A DNA stretch of 7,208 bases from Phycisphaeraceae bacterium (GCA_020850375.1 JADZET010000174.1:1-7208), one strand, 5' to 3'; shown: positions 1 to 6,687, counted from the stretch's first letter. Notes: generated from the sequence alone by a model not told the origin. Translations and numbers: made by a program.

Positions 1-185
1 GCGACGGGTTTGATGTCGCTGCGGAACGACGACGCGTTCTGCCCCGGTGTCGCCAGCGGGGCTAGGATCAGCACGCCGCCGAGCACCAGCCCGGCAATGA
101 CCAGCAGGCCGGCGACGGCGTAGAGCGTGGACCTGAGCCGGCGGGGATTCCGGGGGGGCCGGCGCTTCCGGGGGCGGGAGTTCAC
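1..185 (-). CDS. N-terminal part of an unidentified bitopic inner-membrane protein in the T2SS operon (runs off the left edge)
   Basis: The reading frame starts with GTG at 185-183, overlaps the gspK stop in the sequence GTGA, and has GGAG eight bases upstream, a good ribosome binding site. It stays open to the window edge, giving 61 residues. The product begins with a very basic stretch (residues 1-18, ten Arg or Lys, several Pro), followed by one hydrophobic segment at about residues 20-45 (LYAVAGLLVIAGLVLGGVLI within it). A polar stretch begins after it (about residues 47-61). This predicts a short cytoplasmic tail, one membrane anchor and an exported domain. Position just after gspK is where gspL, gspM or gspN usually lie. 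GspL is unlikely because its large cytoplasmic actin-like domain would come before the membrane segment. A GspM-, GspN- or GspC-like protein fits the topology, but the visible part has no diagnostic motif, so I leave it unnamed. Confidence 0.72.
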   Translation of the reverse strand, partial: MNSRPRKRRPPRNPRRLRSTLYAVAGLLVIAGLVLGGVLILAPLATPGQNASSFRSDIKPV

Positions 186-1105
186 GAGTTCCACTCCAGA
201 CAGAACGTGCGCGACTGTTTCTGCCGACCTTCGATGACCACCAGGCGATGCCACGACCGGTGTCGTCCCTGTGCGGTCAGCAAGACAGAATAACACGTTG
301 AACGATCAGTAAGAAGCTCTGTCGCGGCCTTGCGCTGATCGTCCTTGAGTTCAATCTGCGAGATGGCCTCGGCCACGGTGATGTTGGGCCGTCGGGTACG
401 GAGGCTGATCAATTCGCCGATGGCTCCGGCGTTAAGCGTTGGTTGGCATGCCTCGGCCATGGTCTGGGCGTCGGCTCGGTGGAAGTTAAGCGTGCCGTCG
501 CCCCAGAGCGTCAGATAGGCCGTCACGCCGTGATCGGGGCCGAGCTCCAGCCCGAAGAGTTCTTCCGGCGTCGCCCGAGGGTAGACCTGCTCGAAGCTGC
601 CGAAGCTCCCCGTGACGTCCTTGGAAGACTCGGAAGCGTCAGAAGCCGGCGTGTTGGTTGCCGTAGACGATGACGACCTCAGCGGGCGAGGCTCGGCGCT
701 GACCGCCTGCCCAACCGCCACGGCCACGCGCCCGGCCACAGCGGTGGCTTGCGTCAGATCGTGATGGGCCAGGATGGCATTGAGGTTGACCTTGGCCTGC
801 TCATCGGCCACGGTCCAGGTGAAGGGGACGCCGCCGAGCTCGAGCGTGCCACGCACGAATGGTAAGGGGATCTCGCTGGATTCTTCCGCCTCTTGCAGGA
901 CGTTTTCGGGCCTGGACAGCAACAGGTTCTGCAGGCTGATCGCCCCCCAGCGGAGTTGGAGCGCCTCCTGAGCGTGAGCAGCGTCGGCGGCGCGGGACAG
1001 GCTCAGACGCGTCACCACGCCCAAGGCCGCGCCCGCGATGACCAGGAGCATCAGCGTGAGGATCAGGGCGAAGCCGCGAGGTTGTCGATGCCTGTTCGTG
1101 TGCAT
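182..1105 (-). CDS. gspK: Type II secretion minor pseudopilin GspK
   Basis: GspK is the largest minor pseudopilin and caps the periplasmic pseudopilus tip together with GspI and GspJ. The chosen ATG at 1105 lies seven bases after the gspJ stop and gives 307 residues with an 11-residue leader, MHTNRHRQPRG, cut before F12. An in-frame TTG at 1138 would add 11 residues but has no better ribosome binding site. The hydrophobic helix is about residues 12-33. The +5 position is Leu rather than Glu, which is usual for GspK and helps tell it from H, I and J. Family-like stretches are VADEQAKVNLNAI (about 99-111) and LTLWGDGTLNFHRA (about 198-211), which match the typical GspK pattern of an acidic turn followed by NLN. 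Between them is a Ser/Thr-rich low-complexity segment (about 143-165), probably a flexible loop. Length is near the family norm. The stop overlaps the GTG of the next gene. Confidence 0.88.
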   Translation of the reverse strand: MHTNRHRQPRGFALILTLMLLVIAGAALGVVTRLSLSRAADAAHAQEALQLRWGAISLQNLLLSRPENVLQEAEESSEIPLPFVRGTLELGGVPFTWTVADEQAKVNLNAILAHHDLTQATAVAGRVAVAVGQAVSAEPRPLRSSSSTATNTPASDASESSKDVTGSFGSFEQVYPRATPEELFGLELGPDHGVTAYLTLWGDGTLNFHRADAQTMAEACQPTLNAGAIGELISLRTRRPNITVAEAISQIELKDDQRKAATELLTDRSTCYSVLLTAQGRHRSWHRLVVIEGRQKQSRTFCLEWNS

Positions 1106-1112
1106 GGCGTGT

Positions 1113-1895
1113 TCAGCGGACCTGCAACGTGCGATCAAGGCGCGGGAGATCGGGATCAGACCACTCGACGATCAGCCGGACGCGCGTGGGCGAATTGCTC
1201 TGCTGGATCGGCTGGCGGGCCCAGGAGGATTCAAGGACCGAATCTTCCTGCTCGAGGTCGTTGGCCTGGGGCGAATGATCGCTGTTGTCGCGGGTTTTAT
1301 CGGCATTGTCCGTGCTTGCCGGCACCAGACGGAATCGCTTGACGTCTCCGCAGACCAGGTCGGACCAGGTGTTGCGATTCGATAGATCATCAAGATTGAC
1401 CTGCTTGCGGACGAGCCAGCGCGGCCTGGCGATTTCGTCGGCGGTGGAATTTGTGTCCTCCGTTTCGACGAGGTGATAGGTCACCTCGACGGGTCTGTGA
1501 TGCGGCTGGCGCGTGTCGGCGTCGAGGTGGCTGAATCCCCCCCGGAAGGTGAGCGTCTGAGTGCGGGGGTTCATCTCCACCTGTTGAACGTGGGCAAGGT
1601 CGTAGGTCAGCAGCGCCACCAGATCCTGCTGCCAGCCGGGACGGGCGTTGTCCATCACCGTGAGCGCGCGGGCCTGGCGGTGCAGGCCGACGGTGACGTT
1701 CAGCGCCGCGAACATGAGCAGGCTCAGCAGCACGGTCGCTCCGAGGACCTCCACGAGGGTAAAGCCATCATCCAACGAGCCGCGACCGTGAGGGAGCGGT
1801 GGCCTTTGGGCCGCGCCGAGCCGCGGGAGCACCGCTTGCTGACGCGCGCGGCTCGTGGCGTAGCGCGGACGGTTGTTCCACGGGCATCGCCTCAT
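1113..1895 (-). CDS. gspJ: Type II secretion minor pseudopilin GspJ with a repeat-extended leader
   Basis: GspJ joins GspI and GspK in the complex that starts pseudopilus assembly. I take the ATG at 1895, which overlaps the gspI stop as ATGA and has a run of six G six bases upstream; an in-frame GTG at 1925 is possible but less likely. The product is 260 residues. The cleavage motif is G44|FTLVEVL with Glu at +5, followed by a hydrophobic helix (about 45-66), then a predicted periplasmic beta-rich domain. The C-terminal third holds a polar, Asp/Asn/Gln-rich stretch before the ending RVRLIVEWSDPDLPRLDR. The 44-residue leader is odd: most class III leaders have 5-15 residues. About residues 13-41 of it, including LPHGRGS, are encoded by a palindromic repeat. 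The letter J rests on gene order D-E-F-G-H-I-J-K and size, since minor pseudopilins diverge strongly. Confidence 0.82.
   Translation of the reverse strand: MRRCPWNNRPRYATSRARQQAVLPRLGAAQRPPLPHGRGSLDDGFTLVEVLGATVLLSLLMFAALNVTVGLHRQARALTVMDNARPGWQQDLVALLTYDLAHVQQVEMNPRTQTLTFRGGFSHLDADTRQPHHRPVEVTYHLVETEDTNSTADEIARPRWLVRKQVNLDDLSNRNTWSDLVCGDVKRFRLVPASTDNADKTRDNSDHSPQANDLEQEDSVLESSWARQPIQQSNSPTRVRLIVEWSDPDLPRLDRTLQVR
1775..1856. repeat. Palindromic repeat (CGAGCCGCGACCGTGAGG family) inside gspJ leader codons
   Basis: The arms at 1775-1804 and 1827-1856 are inverted copies matching at 23 of 30 positions by my count, around a short GC-rich centre. The stretch 1771-1805 matches 6688-6722 at 34 of 35 bases, the only difference being G1790 against C6707, so this is a true dispersed repeat and not a chance hairpin. 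It lies wholly within the part of gspJ upstream of the cleavage site and keeps the frame open, contributing about 27 leader residues. I associate this core sequence and its translation LPHGRGS with planctomycete genomes, from memory only. Confidence 0.82.
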
Positions 1896-2485
1896 GGCCG
1901 ACCCCCCATGTCGTGGGATGACCACGCCATCGCCTGGGCGCCGGCGTCGGGCTCGTCTTCTCGCTCCGGCGTATTGGCCGGCTCCTCTTCGCGGTCGCTG
2001 CTCGCGGGCAGGACCACGTCCAGCGAGATCAGCGGCCGCGCACTGTCTGTCGCTCGCTCGTCCGAGATCTCCAGCCGGACCATCTGTCCGCCGATCGCCT
2101 CGACGTCGGGATGCTCGATCACGTACGTCCGCCAGCGCAGGGCCTGCTCCTCCAACTGGCCGGTGGATTCGATAGGGAAGCTCGATGACGGATCAGCCGG
2201 GGGCTTAGGCGTAGTCGATTCCGCATCGGAGGGTTGGGTTTGCGGGATGGACGGTGTCTTGCTCCCGACCGTCCGCCACCACTTCGTCAGCAGCTGATCC
2301 GCTGCGTCGGCCGCCTCGAGCCGACGGTTCGCCGTGGCAGCCTGCCGCGTGGCATTGGCCTTGGCGGCCAGCACGCCGGCCAATAGCGTGGCGACGAGCA
2401 CCAGGCTCCCGAGCACCTCGACAAGCGTCAGGCCGGTTCGCCCGTTACTTCCGGGGGTTGAAGATTTGCGTGACGGTATTTTCAT
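1892..2485 (-). CDS. gspI: Type II secretion minor pseudopilin GspI
   Basis: GspI is the minor pseudopilin that nucleates the GspI-J-K tip complex. The chosen ATG at 2485 is directly preceded by an in-frame TTG at 2488; neither has a strong ribosome binding site, so translation is probably coupled to gspH. The coding region overlaps the end of gspH by about 41 bases, and no start codon lies after the gspH stop and before the cleavage motif, so the overlap is real. From ATG the product is 197 residues with an 18-residue leader ending NGRTG, cut before LTLVEVL; Leu replaces the usual Phe at +1 and Glu is at +5. The hydrophobic helix spans about 19-40. GspI is commonly about 120-130 residues. 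The excess here is a Pro/Ser/Thr-rich linker (about 78-107) and an acidic tail rich in Glu and Pro (about 165-180). Assignment rests on gene order and the EVL motif. Confidence 0.78.
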   Translation of the reverse strand: MKIPSRKSSTPGSNGRTGLTLVEVLGSLVLVATLLAGVLAAKANATRQAATANRRLEAADAADQLLTKWWRTVGSKTPSIPQTQPSDAESTTPKPPADPSSSFPIESTGQLEEQALRWRTYVIEHPDVEAIGGQMVRLEISDERATDSARPLISLDVVLPASSDREEEPANTPEREDEPDAGAQAMAWSSHDMGGRP

Positions 2486-3002
2486 CAATGGGCGTGGTGA
2501 TCTGGCCGGTCAAGCCGGCGACAAGGATCCATTGCTCCTTCTGGATCGAACCTGGGCCGGGGTCGTCGACGATCCGCAGGGCGTAGGAAGGCGTGAGGGC
2601 CGCATGGCTTGAACTCGCTGGAGTGCAGGGAAGAGCGATCTGGCCGGCGGAGAGTGACTGATCGGGCGTGACGATCCGCTCGATCCGAAGCGAGCCGTTG
2701 AGGGTGACCTGATCGATGACGCGGTGGAGCTCCATCCCCACGTCAATCGCCTGGACGACCTGCTCGTCGAGGTTGAAGAGCAGTTGGACGGGCCGGCCCA
2801 GCGACGCCGCCTCGCGCCGGGCGGCGGCGTCGAGGGCGGTCAGGCCTCCCGTCGCCTGTTGCAGGTTCGCGATCCGCCGCGCGGCCCTGAAGGATGCCAC
2901 CGCCACCGAGGCCAGCAGCCCCGTCAGGAGCAAGACAGCCAGCAGTTCCAGCAGCGTGAATCCGTGGCGATGACGCGACAGGAGAACCTCCCGACAATTC
3001 AT
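2445..3002 (-). CDS. gspH: Type II secretion minor pseudopilin GspH
   Basis: GspH links the GspI-J-K tip to the GspG filament. The ATG at 3002 lies three bases after the gspG stop, giving 185 residues. No clear ribosome binding site precedes it, so translational coupling to gspG is likely. The leader MNCREVLLSRHRHG is cut before F15; FTLLELL places Glu at +5, and the hydrophobic helix runs to about residue 36. It is followed by an amphipathic stretch with Arg and Ala (FRAARRIANLQQATGGL), as in many GspH proteins, then a beta-rich domain. The ending, IQKEQWILVAGLTGQI, resembles the final strands of GspH/FimT-type domains. Length is close to the family's usual 150-190. GspH and FimT-like type IV pilus proteins look alike; the location between gspG and gspI decides for GspH. 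Confidence 0.82.
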   Translation of the reverse strand: MNCREVLLSRHRHGFTLLELLAVLLLTGLLASVAVASFRAARRIANLQQATGGLTALDAAARREAASLGRPVQLLFNLDEQVVQAIDVGMELHRVIDQVTLNGSLRIERIVTPDQSLSAGQIALPCTPASSSHAALTPSYALRIVDDPGPGSIQKEQWILVAGLTGQITTPIDENTVTQIFNPRK

Positions 3003-3005
3003 CCA

Positions 3006-3590
3006 TCAAGGCGCTGTGACGTTGCCCGCGGCGCTCGAGCCGCCCGACGATGAGCCACGCAATTCCGAACTGTTCAGGTCCTGGTCCGCCCCCGTGCCGC
3101 CCTCGCGGCCGTCGGCGCCGTAGCAGAGGATCTCGTAGGGTCGATCGTCCCGCCCGGGGCTGAGGTACTGGTACGGCCGGCCCCACGGGTCGCTCGGCAC
3201 TTGATCGATCAGGGGTTCGGGGATCTGGTCCGTGGTCTGCACGAGGGCCTGGAGGCCTTCCTCGTTGGTGGGGTACCGCCCTGTCACGCCGTAGAAGGTC
3301 TCCACGGCGTTGCGCAGCGTCGAGAGCTCTAGCTTGGCCGTGTTCTGCCGGCCTCGGATGAGGTAGCCCCGCACGTTGATCGTCACCACGCTGGCCAGCA
3401 GGCCGATCAGCACCAGCACCACCATCATCTCGACGAGGGAGAAGCCGGGAGGGGATTTCACCACGGAGAGCACGGAGGACACGGAGGAAGACACTCGAGA
3501 ACGAGCATGGAGTTCCCGTACCGGATAATGGCGTGCAATGCCGGAATGAGCTGTTTTTCTATATCTATTCATGGTCTTGCCTCTGTGCAT
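3006..3590 (-). CDS. gspG: Major pseudopilin GspG with a repeat-derived long leader
   Basis: GspG is the main subunit of the periplasmic pseudopilus that pushes substrates through the secretin. The cleavage motif is PPG49|FSLVEMM, with Glu at +5 and a hydrophobic helix at about 50-70. Typical GspG signatures follow: GRYPTNEEGLQALV (about 104-117), PSDPWGRPYQYLSPG (132-146), and GADGREGG...ADQD (158-171), the loop that binds calcium in the family. The mature part is about 145 residues, near normal, with an extra Ser/Gly-rich tail after about 178. Start is uncertain. ATG at 3590 has GGAGG ten bases upstream; ATG at 3572 has AGAGG seven bases upstream. Both give a leader of 43-49 residues, far longer than usual. 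A GTG at 3461 would give the classical leader MKSPPG but has no purine-rich site before it. Residues 35-46 (SSVSSVLSVVKS) come from a 9-mer repeat. Confidence 0.93.
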   Translation of the reverse strand: MHRGKTMNRYRKTAHSGIARHYPVRELHARSRVSSSVSSVLSVVKSPPGFSLVEMMVVLVLIGLLASVVTINVRGYLIRGRQNTAKLELSTLRNAVETFYGVTGRYPTNEEGLQALVQTTDQIPEPLIDQVPSDPWGRPYQYLSPGRDDRPYEILCYGADGREGGTGADQDLNSSELRGSSSGGSSAAGNVTAP

Positions 3591-3625
3591 TTCTCTGTGT
3601 CCTCCGTGATCTCCGTGGTAAATCT
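3454..3625. repeat. Inverted repeat of CACGGAGGA-type 9-mers spanning the gspG start
   Basis: The left arm (3454-3489) holds three tandem 9-mers at 3462-3488: CACGGAGAG, CACGGAGGA, CACGGAGGA, preceded by GATTTCAC. The right arm (3591-3625), read on the minus strand, gives GATTTAC, then CACGGAGAT, CACGGAGGA, CACAGAGAA. The arms therefore match with one indel and a few substitutions and are about 100 bases apart. The left arm is translated as part of the GspG leader. The right arm fills most of the 42-base gspF-gspG gap and supplies the GGAGG upstream of the first gspG ATG. The segment between the arms encodes leader residues and includes a short AT-rich run at 3551-3569, lower in GC than its surroundings. 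Confidence 0.8.
3601..3605 (-). promoter_or_regulatory. Repeat-borne ribosome binding site for gspG
   Basis: GGAGG on the minus strand lies ten bases before the ATG at 3590 and within the right arm of the 9-mer repeat. A second candidate, AGAGG at 3580-3584, is seven bases before the ATG at 3572. Either would support a long-leader gspG start. Confidence 0.5.
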
Positions 3626-3632
3626 TCCTTGC

Positions 3633-4859
3633 TTACAACACATTGCCCGCCTCGAGCATCGGCAGCACGGTGGCGAAGGCGATGAAGCCCACGACCACCA
3701 CCATCACCAGAATCAGGAGCGGCTCGAGCACGGCATTCAGACGCGTCGCCGCCACGGCCACCTGCTGGTCGTACTCCTGGGCCAGCTCGTCGAGCATCTC
3801 CTCGAGCCGGCCCGACTGCTGGCCGACGGCGAAGACCTGCACCACCACCGGGCCGAAGGCGCGCTGGTCCGAGAGCGCCTCGCCGATGTCCCGCCCCGCG
3901 GCCACCGCCTGGGCCGCCTGATCGAGCGCCTCGCGGATGAGCTGATTGGAGGTCGACGACGCGGCCGTGCGCGCGGCGTCGAGGAACACAATGCCGCTGC
4001 GCATCAGCTCGGCGATGATCATCGCGATGCGGGCGATGGCCTGTTTACGCACAACCTCACCAAGGATCGGCGTGCGCAGGAGCAGCCAGTCCCACCCCCG
4101 CCGGCCGCGCCCTTTGGGGTTGCGCAACATCGCCGAGAAGCTCACCGCCGCCAGGGCCACGATCACCAGCAACAGCCACCACCACCCTAGAAGCAGATCG
4201 CTGGCATGCTTGACCAGTCGCGTCACCCCCGGAATGGGCTGGCCCGCCTCTATGAGCCCGTCGAGCAGGCGAGGCACCACCACCGTCATCAGGAACACCG
4301 ACACCGCCGCGGCCATCGACAGCACGATCGCCGGGTAAATCAGGGCCGTGGCCAGTTTCCCCCGGAAGAGCGCCCACCGCCCCCGGAAGACGGCCAGGCG
4401 CTTGAGCGACACGTCCAACGCCCCGGCGTTCTGACCCACCTCGGCCAGGCTCACGCAGTAGGTGTCGAACACGTCCGGCCGCTGACGCATGGCGTCGGCG
4501 AGGCTGTGGCCCTCGGCGATCGAGTCACGCACCTGCAGCAATATCCCCCCGAACGAGCCCTGATGCTGCTTGAGGATCGTGTCCAGGGCCTCGAGCAGCG
4601 GCATGCCCACGGTCAGCAGTGTGGCCAACTCGCGGACGAACGTCGTCACGCGGTGGGCCGGCTGACGGCGCACGCGCAGTGACGCCAGAGCGGTCCGCCA
4701 TCCCCGTGGGGACCTCGCCTGGGCCAACGGCTCAACCGCCACCACGGTCAGGCCGCGAGCCCGCAGCAGGTCGCGGGCCGCACGCGGCGTGTCCGCCAGG
4801 ATCGTCCCGGTGGCGGTAGACGCGTCAACTTCCCAGGCTCGGTACGTATAGACGGGCAC
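3633..4859 (-). CDS. gspF: Type II secretion inner-membrane platform protein GspF
   Basis: GspF sits in the inner membrane at the base of the pseudopilus and contacts the GspE ATPase. I prefer the GTG at 4859: GGAG lies six bases upstream, and the product then begins MPVYTYRAWEV, the family's usual opening. It has 408 residues, a typical length. A TTG at 4874, one base after the gspE stop, would add five residues. In the preferred numbering there are two T2SSF domains, about 71-193 and 274-396. Membrane segments are about 170-195, 222-244 and 378-400. Each domain carries the family pattern of a hydrophobic helix, Gly, and an E.G...G.L turn: SLAEVGQNAGALD (about 137-149) and VFAVGQQSGRLEEML (342-356). 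The chain ends in MLEAGNVL. Gene order right after gspE is standard. Confidence 0.95.
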   Translation of the reverse strand: MPVYTYRAWEVDASTATGTILADTPRAARDLLRARGLTVVAVEPLAQARSPRGWRTALASLRVRRQPAHRVTTFVRELATLLTVGMPLLEALDTILKQHQGSFGGILLQVRDSIAEGHSLADAMRQRPDVFDTYCVSLAEVGQNAGALDVSLKRLAVFRGRWALFRGKLATALIYPAIVLSMAAAVSVFLMTVVVPRLLDGLIEAGQPIPGVTRLVKHASDLLLGWWWLLLVIVALAAVSFSAMLRNPKGRGRRGWDWLLLRTPILGEVVRKQAIARIAMIIAELMRSGIVFLDAARTAASSTSNQLIREALDQAAQAVAAGRDIGEALSDQRAFGPVVVQVFAVGQQSGRLEEMLDELAQEYDQQVAVAATRLNAVLEPLLILVMVVVVGFIAFATVLPMLEAGNVL

Positions 4860-4865
4860 ATACTT

Positions 4866-4869
4866 CTCC
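4866..4869 (-). promoter_or_regulatory. Ribosome binding site deciding the gspF start
   Basis: GGAG on the minus strand, six bases before the GTG at 4859. It lies within the codons that the alternative TTG start at 4874 would translate, and favours the shorter GspF. Confidence 0.55.
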
Positions 4870-4875
4870 GTCAAT

Positions 4876-6594
4876 TCATCCCGGTGATCCGCTCGACCGC
4901 ATCGTCACACGCAGCACTTCCTCGGCCGTCGTGATGCCCGCGAGGATCTTGGACAGCCCGTCGTCACGCATCGACAGCATGCCGTGCTCGAGCGCGGCCG
5001 CCTGGATGTCCGCTGCCGTGGCACGCTGCTGCACGCACCGGCGGATCACTTCGTCTACTGCCAGGAGCTCGAACACACCCACGCGCCCCCGGTAGCCCGT
5101 ATTCCGGCATCGTTCGCACCCGGCGCCCTTGCGCAGGTGCGCCGCCTCATGGCCGCTGATGCCCAGGTCCAGGCGATCGAACTCATGCGGCAACGGGGTG
5201 TAGGCCTGGCCGCAGTCCGGGCAGACGCGCCTGACCAATCGCTGGGCCAGCACGCCCACGAGCGAACTGGCCGCTAGATACGCCTCGATCCCCAGGTCCA
5301 GCAGGCGCGTCACGGCGCTGGCCGCGTCGTTCGTGTGCAGCGTCGAGAAGACCAGGTGCCCCGTCAGGGCCGACTGGATGGCCATCGCCGCCGTCTCCTG
5401 GTCACGCACCTCGCCGACCATGATGATGTCCGGGTCCTGACGCAGCACGCTCCGCAGGCCGCTGGCGAAGGTCATGCCCTTCTTGGTATTGATCTGCGTC
5501 TGGCTCACCCCCGGAAGTTGATATTCAATCGGGTCCTCGAGCGTGATCACGTTGCGGACGGTGCTGTTGATCTCCTGCAGCGCGGCGTAGAGCGTCGTGG
5601 TCTTGCCGCTGCCCGTCGGGCCGGTGACCAGGATCAGCCCGTGCTCGACGGTGATAAGGTTGCGGAATCGTTCAAGCGTCGTGGCGTTCATGCCCAGCTG
5701 CTGGAGGCTCAGGAGCTTCGAGCTCTTGTCCAGCAGTCGAATCACCAGCCGCTCGCCGAAGGCCCCCGGCAAGGATGCGATGCGCAGGTCGATGATGCGA
5801 TCGCCCACCGCCACGGTGGCGCGCCCATCCTGCGGCAGACGCTTCTCGGCGATGTTCATCCCGCCCATGACTTTGATGCGGCTGAGCACTTCTTCCTGAA
5901 GGGCCTTGGGCAACTCGTAGGCGTTAAAGAGCATCCCGTCGATGCGCAGCCGCACGATCAGCCGGTCCTCGTAGGGCTGGATGTGTACGTCCGAGGCTTC
6001 CTGTCGCACGGCCTCGAAGAGGATGAGGTTGACGAGCTTGATCACCGGCGCCCGCGTGGCCACGTCCAAAAGGTCTTCGCGCTGGCGGAGCGAGGCGAGT
6101 TCCTCAGCCATGTCCTTGGCGTCCAGACGCGAGATCATCGCCTGCGCCTGCTCGCCCCGGTGCTGATACGCCGCGTTAATCCCCGCCTGGATCACGGTCG
6201 CCGGGGCGAACACGGGCACGACGGGCTTGTTCAGCCAGCGGGCGACGATCTCCAGGGGCTCGAGGTCGTCCCACCGCGCCACCGCCACGGGAAGTTGGCC
6301 ATTCTCGCCGGCCAGGCCGAGCATTACGTGCTGACGGGCGAAGGCGATGGGCACCTTCTCCACGAAGCTCGCCGACGCCGGCCGATCCGCCAAGTCCTGG
6401 AGATACTCCACCCCCGCGGCCTCGGCGATGGATCGCGCGATCGCCGCCTCGTCCAGCCCCTTCTGCCGGGCGACGGCCAGCGGCGAATGGTCCACATCTC
6501 CACTGGACGAAGGCGTCACCTCCGGCAGCGTCACGCCCACCCGCCGGGCCTGGGCCTGGAGTGCTTGGGCCAGTCTGTCCTGAAGCGCCTGCAT
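4876..6594 (-). CDS. gspE: Type II secretion assembly ATPase GspE
   Basis: GspE is the cytoplasmic hexameric ATPase that powers pseudopilus growth. The 572 residues show every hallmark of the PulE/PilB group: Walker A GPTGSGKT (325-332), the Asp box TLEDPIEY (351-358), Walker B DPDIIMVGEVRD (387-398), the His box TGHLVFSTLHTND (411-423), and a zinc-binding tetracysteine C458-X2-C461 with C493-X2-C496. The middle domain has the usual ASDVHIQPYE (200-209) and RLPQDGRA (252-259) motifs. The N-terminal domain (about 35-145) looks like the GspE N1 region; I see no tandem c-di-GMP-binding MshEN motif. The four cysteines fit T2SS/PilB ATPases rather than the retraction ATPase PilT. The start is ATG at 6594, with GAAGG nine bases upstream, at the base of a strong inverted repeat. 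The stop is one base before the alternative gspF TTG. Confidence 0.97.
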   Translation of the reverse strand: MQALQDRLAQALQAQARRVGVTLPEVTPSSSGDVDHSPLAVARQKGLDEAAIARSIAEAAGVEYLQDLADRPASASFVEKVPIAFARQHVMLGLAGENGQLPVAVARWDDLEPLEIVARWLNKPVVPVFAPATVIQAGINAAYQHRGEQAQAMISRLDAKDMAEELASLRQREDLLDVATRAPVIKLVNLILFEAVRQEASDVHIQPYEDRLIVRLRIDGMLFNAYELPKALQEEVLSRIKVMGGMNIAEKRLPQDGRATVAVGDRIIDLRIASLPGAFGERLVIRLLDKSSKLLSLQQLGMNATTLERFRNLITVEHGLILVTGPTGSGKTTTLYAALQEINSTVRNVITLEDPIEYQLPGVSQTQINTKKGMTFASGLRSVLRQDPDIIMVGEVRDQETAAMAIQSALTGHLVFSTLHTNDAASAVTRLLDLGIEAYLAASSLVGVLAQRLVRRVCPDCGQAYTPLPHEFDRLDLGISGHEAAHLRKGAGCERCRNTGYRGRVGVFELLAVDEVIRRCVQQRATAADIQAAALEHGMLSMRDDGLSKILAGITTAEEVLRVTMRSSGSPG

Positions 6595-6602
6595 ACGTAT
6601 TC

Positions 6603-6632
6603 GCCTTCACGAGCCGCGAGCGTCAGCGAGCG
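6603..6632. repeat. Repeat arm A, next to the gspE start
   Basis: This arm of the CGAGCCGCGA family pairs with arm B (6651-6680) at 27 of 30 positions around an 18-base loop. Its outer end, read on the minus strand, is GAAGGC, which contains the probable gspE ribosome binding site. Confidence 0.85.
6604..6608 (-). promoter_or_regulatory. Probable gspE ribosome binding site within the hairpin base
   Basis: GAAGG on the minus strand lies nine bases upstream of the gspE ATG. It is complementary to 6676-6680 in arm B, so it would be paired when the A-B hairpin forms. Confidence 0.5.
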
Positions 6633-6650
6633 ATTGTTTGGTATTCCCTC

Positions 6651-6680
6651 CGCTCCCTCACGGTCGCGGCTCGTGAAGGC
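6651..6680. repeat. Repeat arm B, inverted relative to arms A and C
   Basis: This is the reverse complement of the repeat core. It pairs with arm A at 27 of 30 positions and, through 6651-6674, with arm C (6692-6715) at 23 of 24 positions, so the two hairpins exclude each other. Confidence 0.85.
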
Positions 6681-6687
6681 AGGGTGG

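Noticed and set aside
1473..2297. A 274-codon open frame on the plus strand opposite gspJ and gspI
   Set aside because: It is antisense to two well-supported pseudopilin genes, includes the translated repeat (AATVRERW), and shows no motif.
3462..3488. Possible CRISPR or VNTR array from the repeated CACGGAGGA units
   Set aside because: The units are 9 bases long, directly adjacent and only three per arm, with no spacers. This is a small tandem array within an inverted repeat, not a CRISPR.
3507..4190. A 227-codon open frame on the plus strand opposite gspF and the gspG start
   Set aside because: Its His/Arg-rich, low-complexity translation mirrors the GC-rich codons of gspF. It starts within a repeat region and has no family resemblance.
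4876..6594. Type IV pilus (pilB/pilT) identity instead of T2SS
   Set aside because: The ATPase alone could be PilB-like, but the gspG calcium loop, five pseudopilins in G-H-I-J-K order, and a GspK-type subunit lacking Glu at +5 point to T2SS.
6603..6680. Rho-independent terminator between gspD and gspE
   Set aside because: The hairpin is strong, but no run of U follows it on the minus strand, and the operon clearly continues into gspE. Attenuation of transcript level cannot be excluded.
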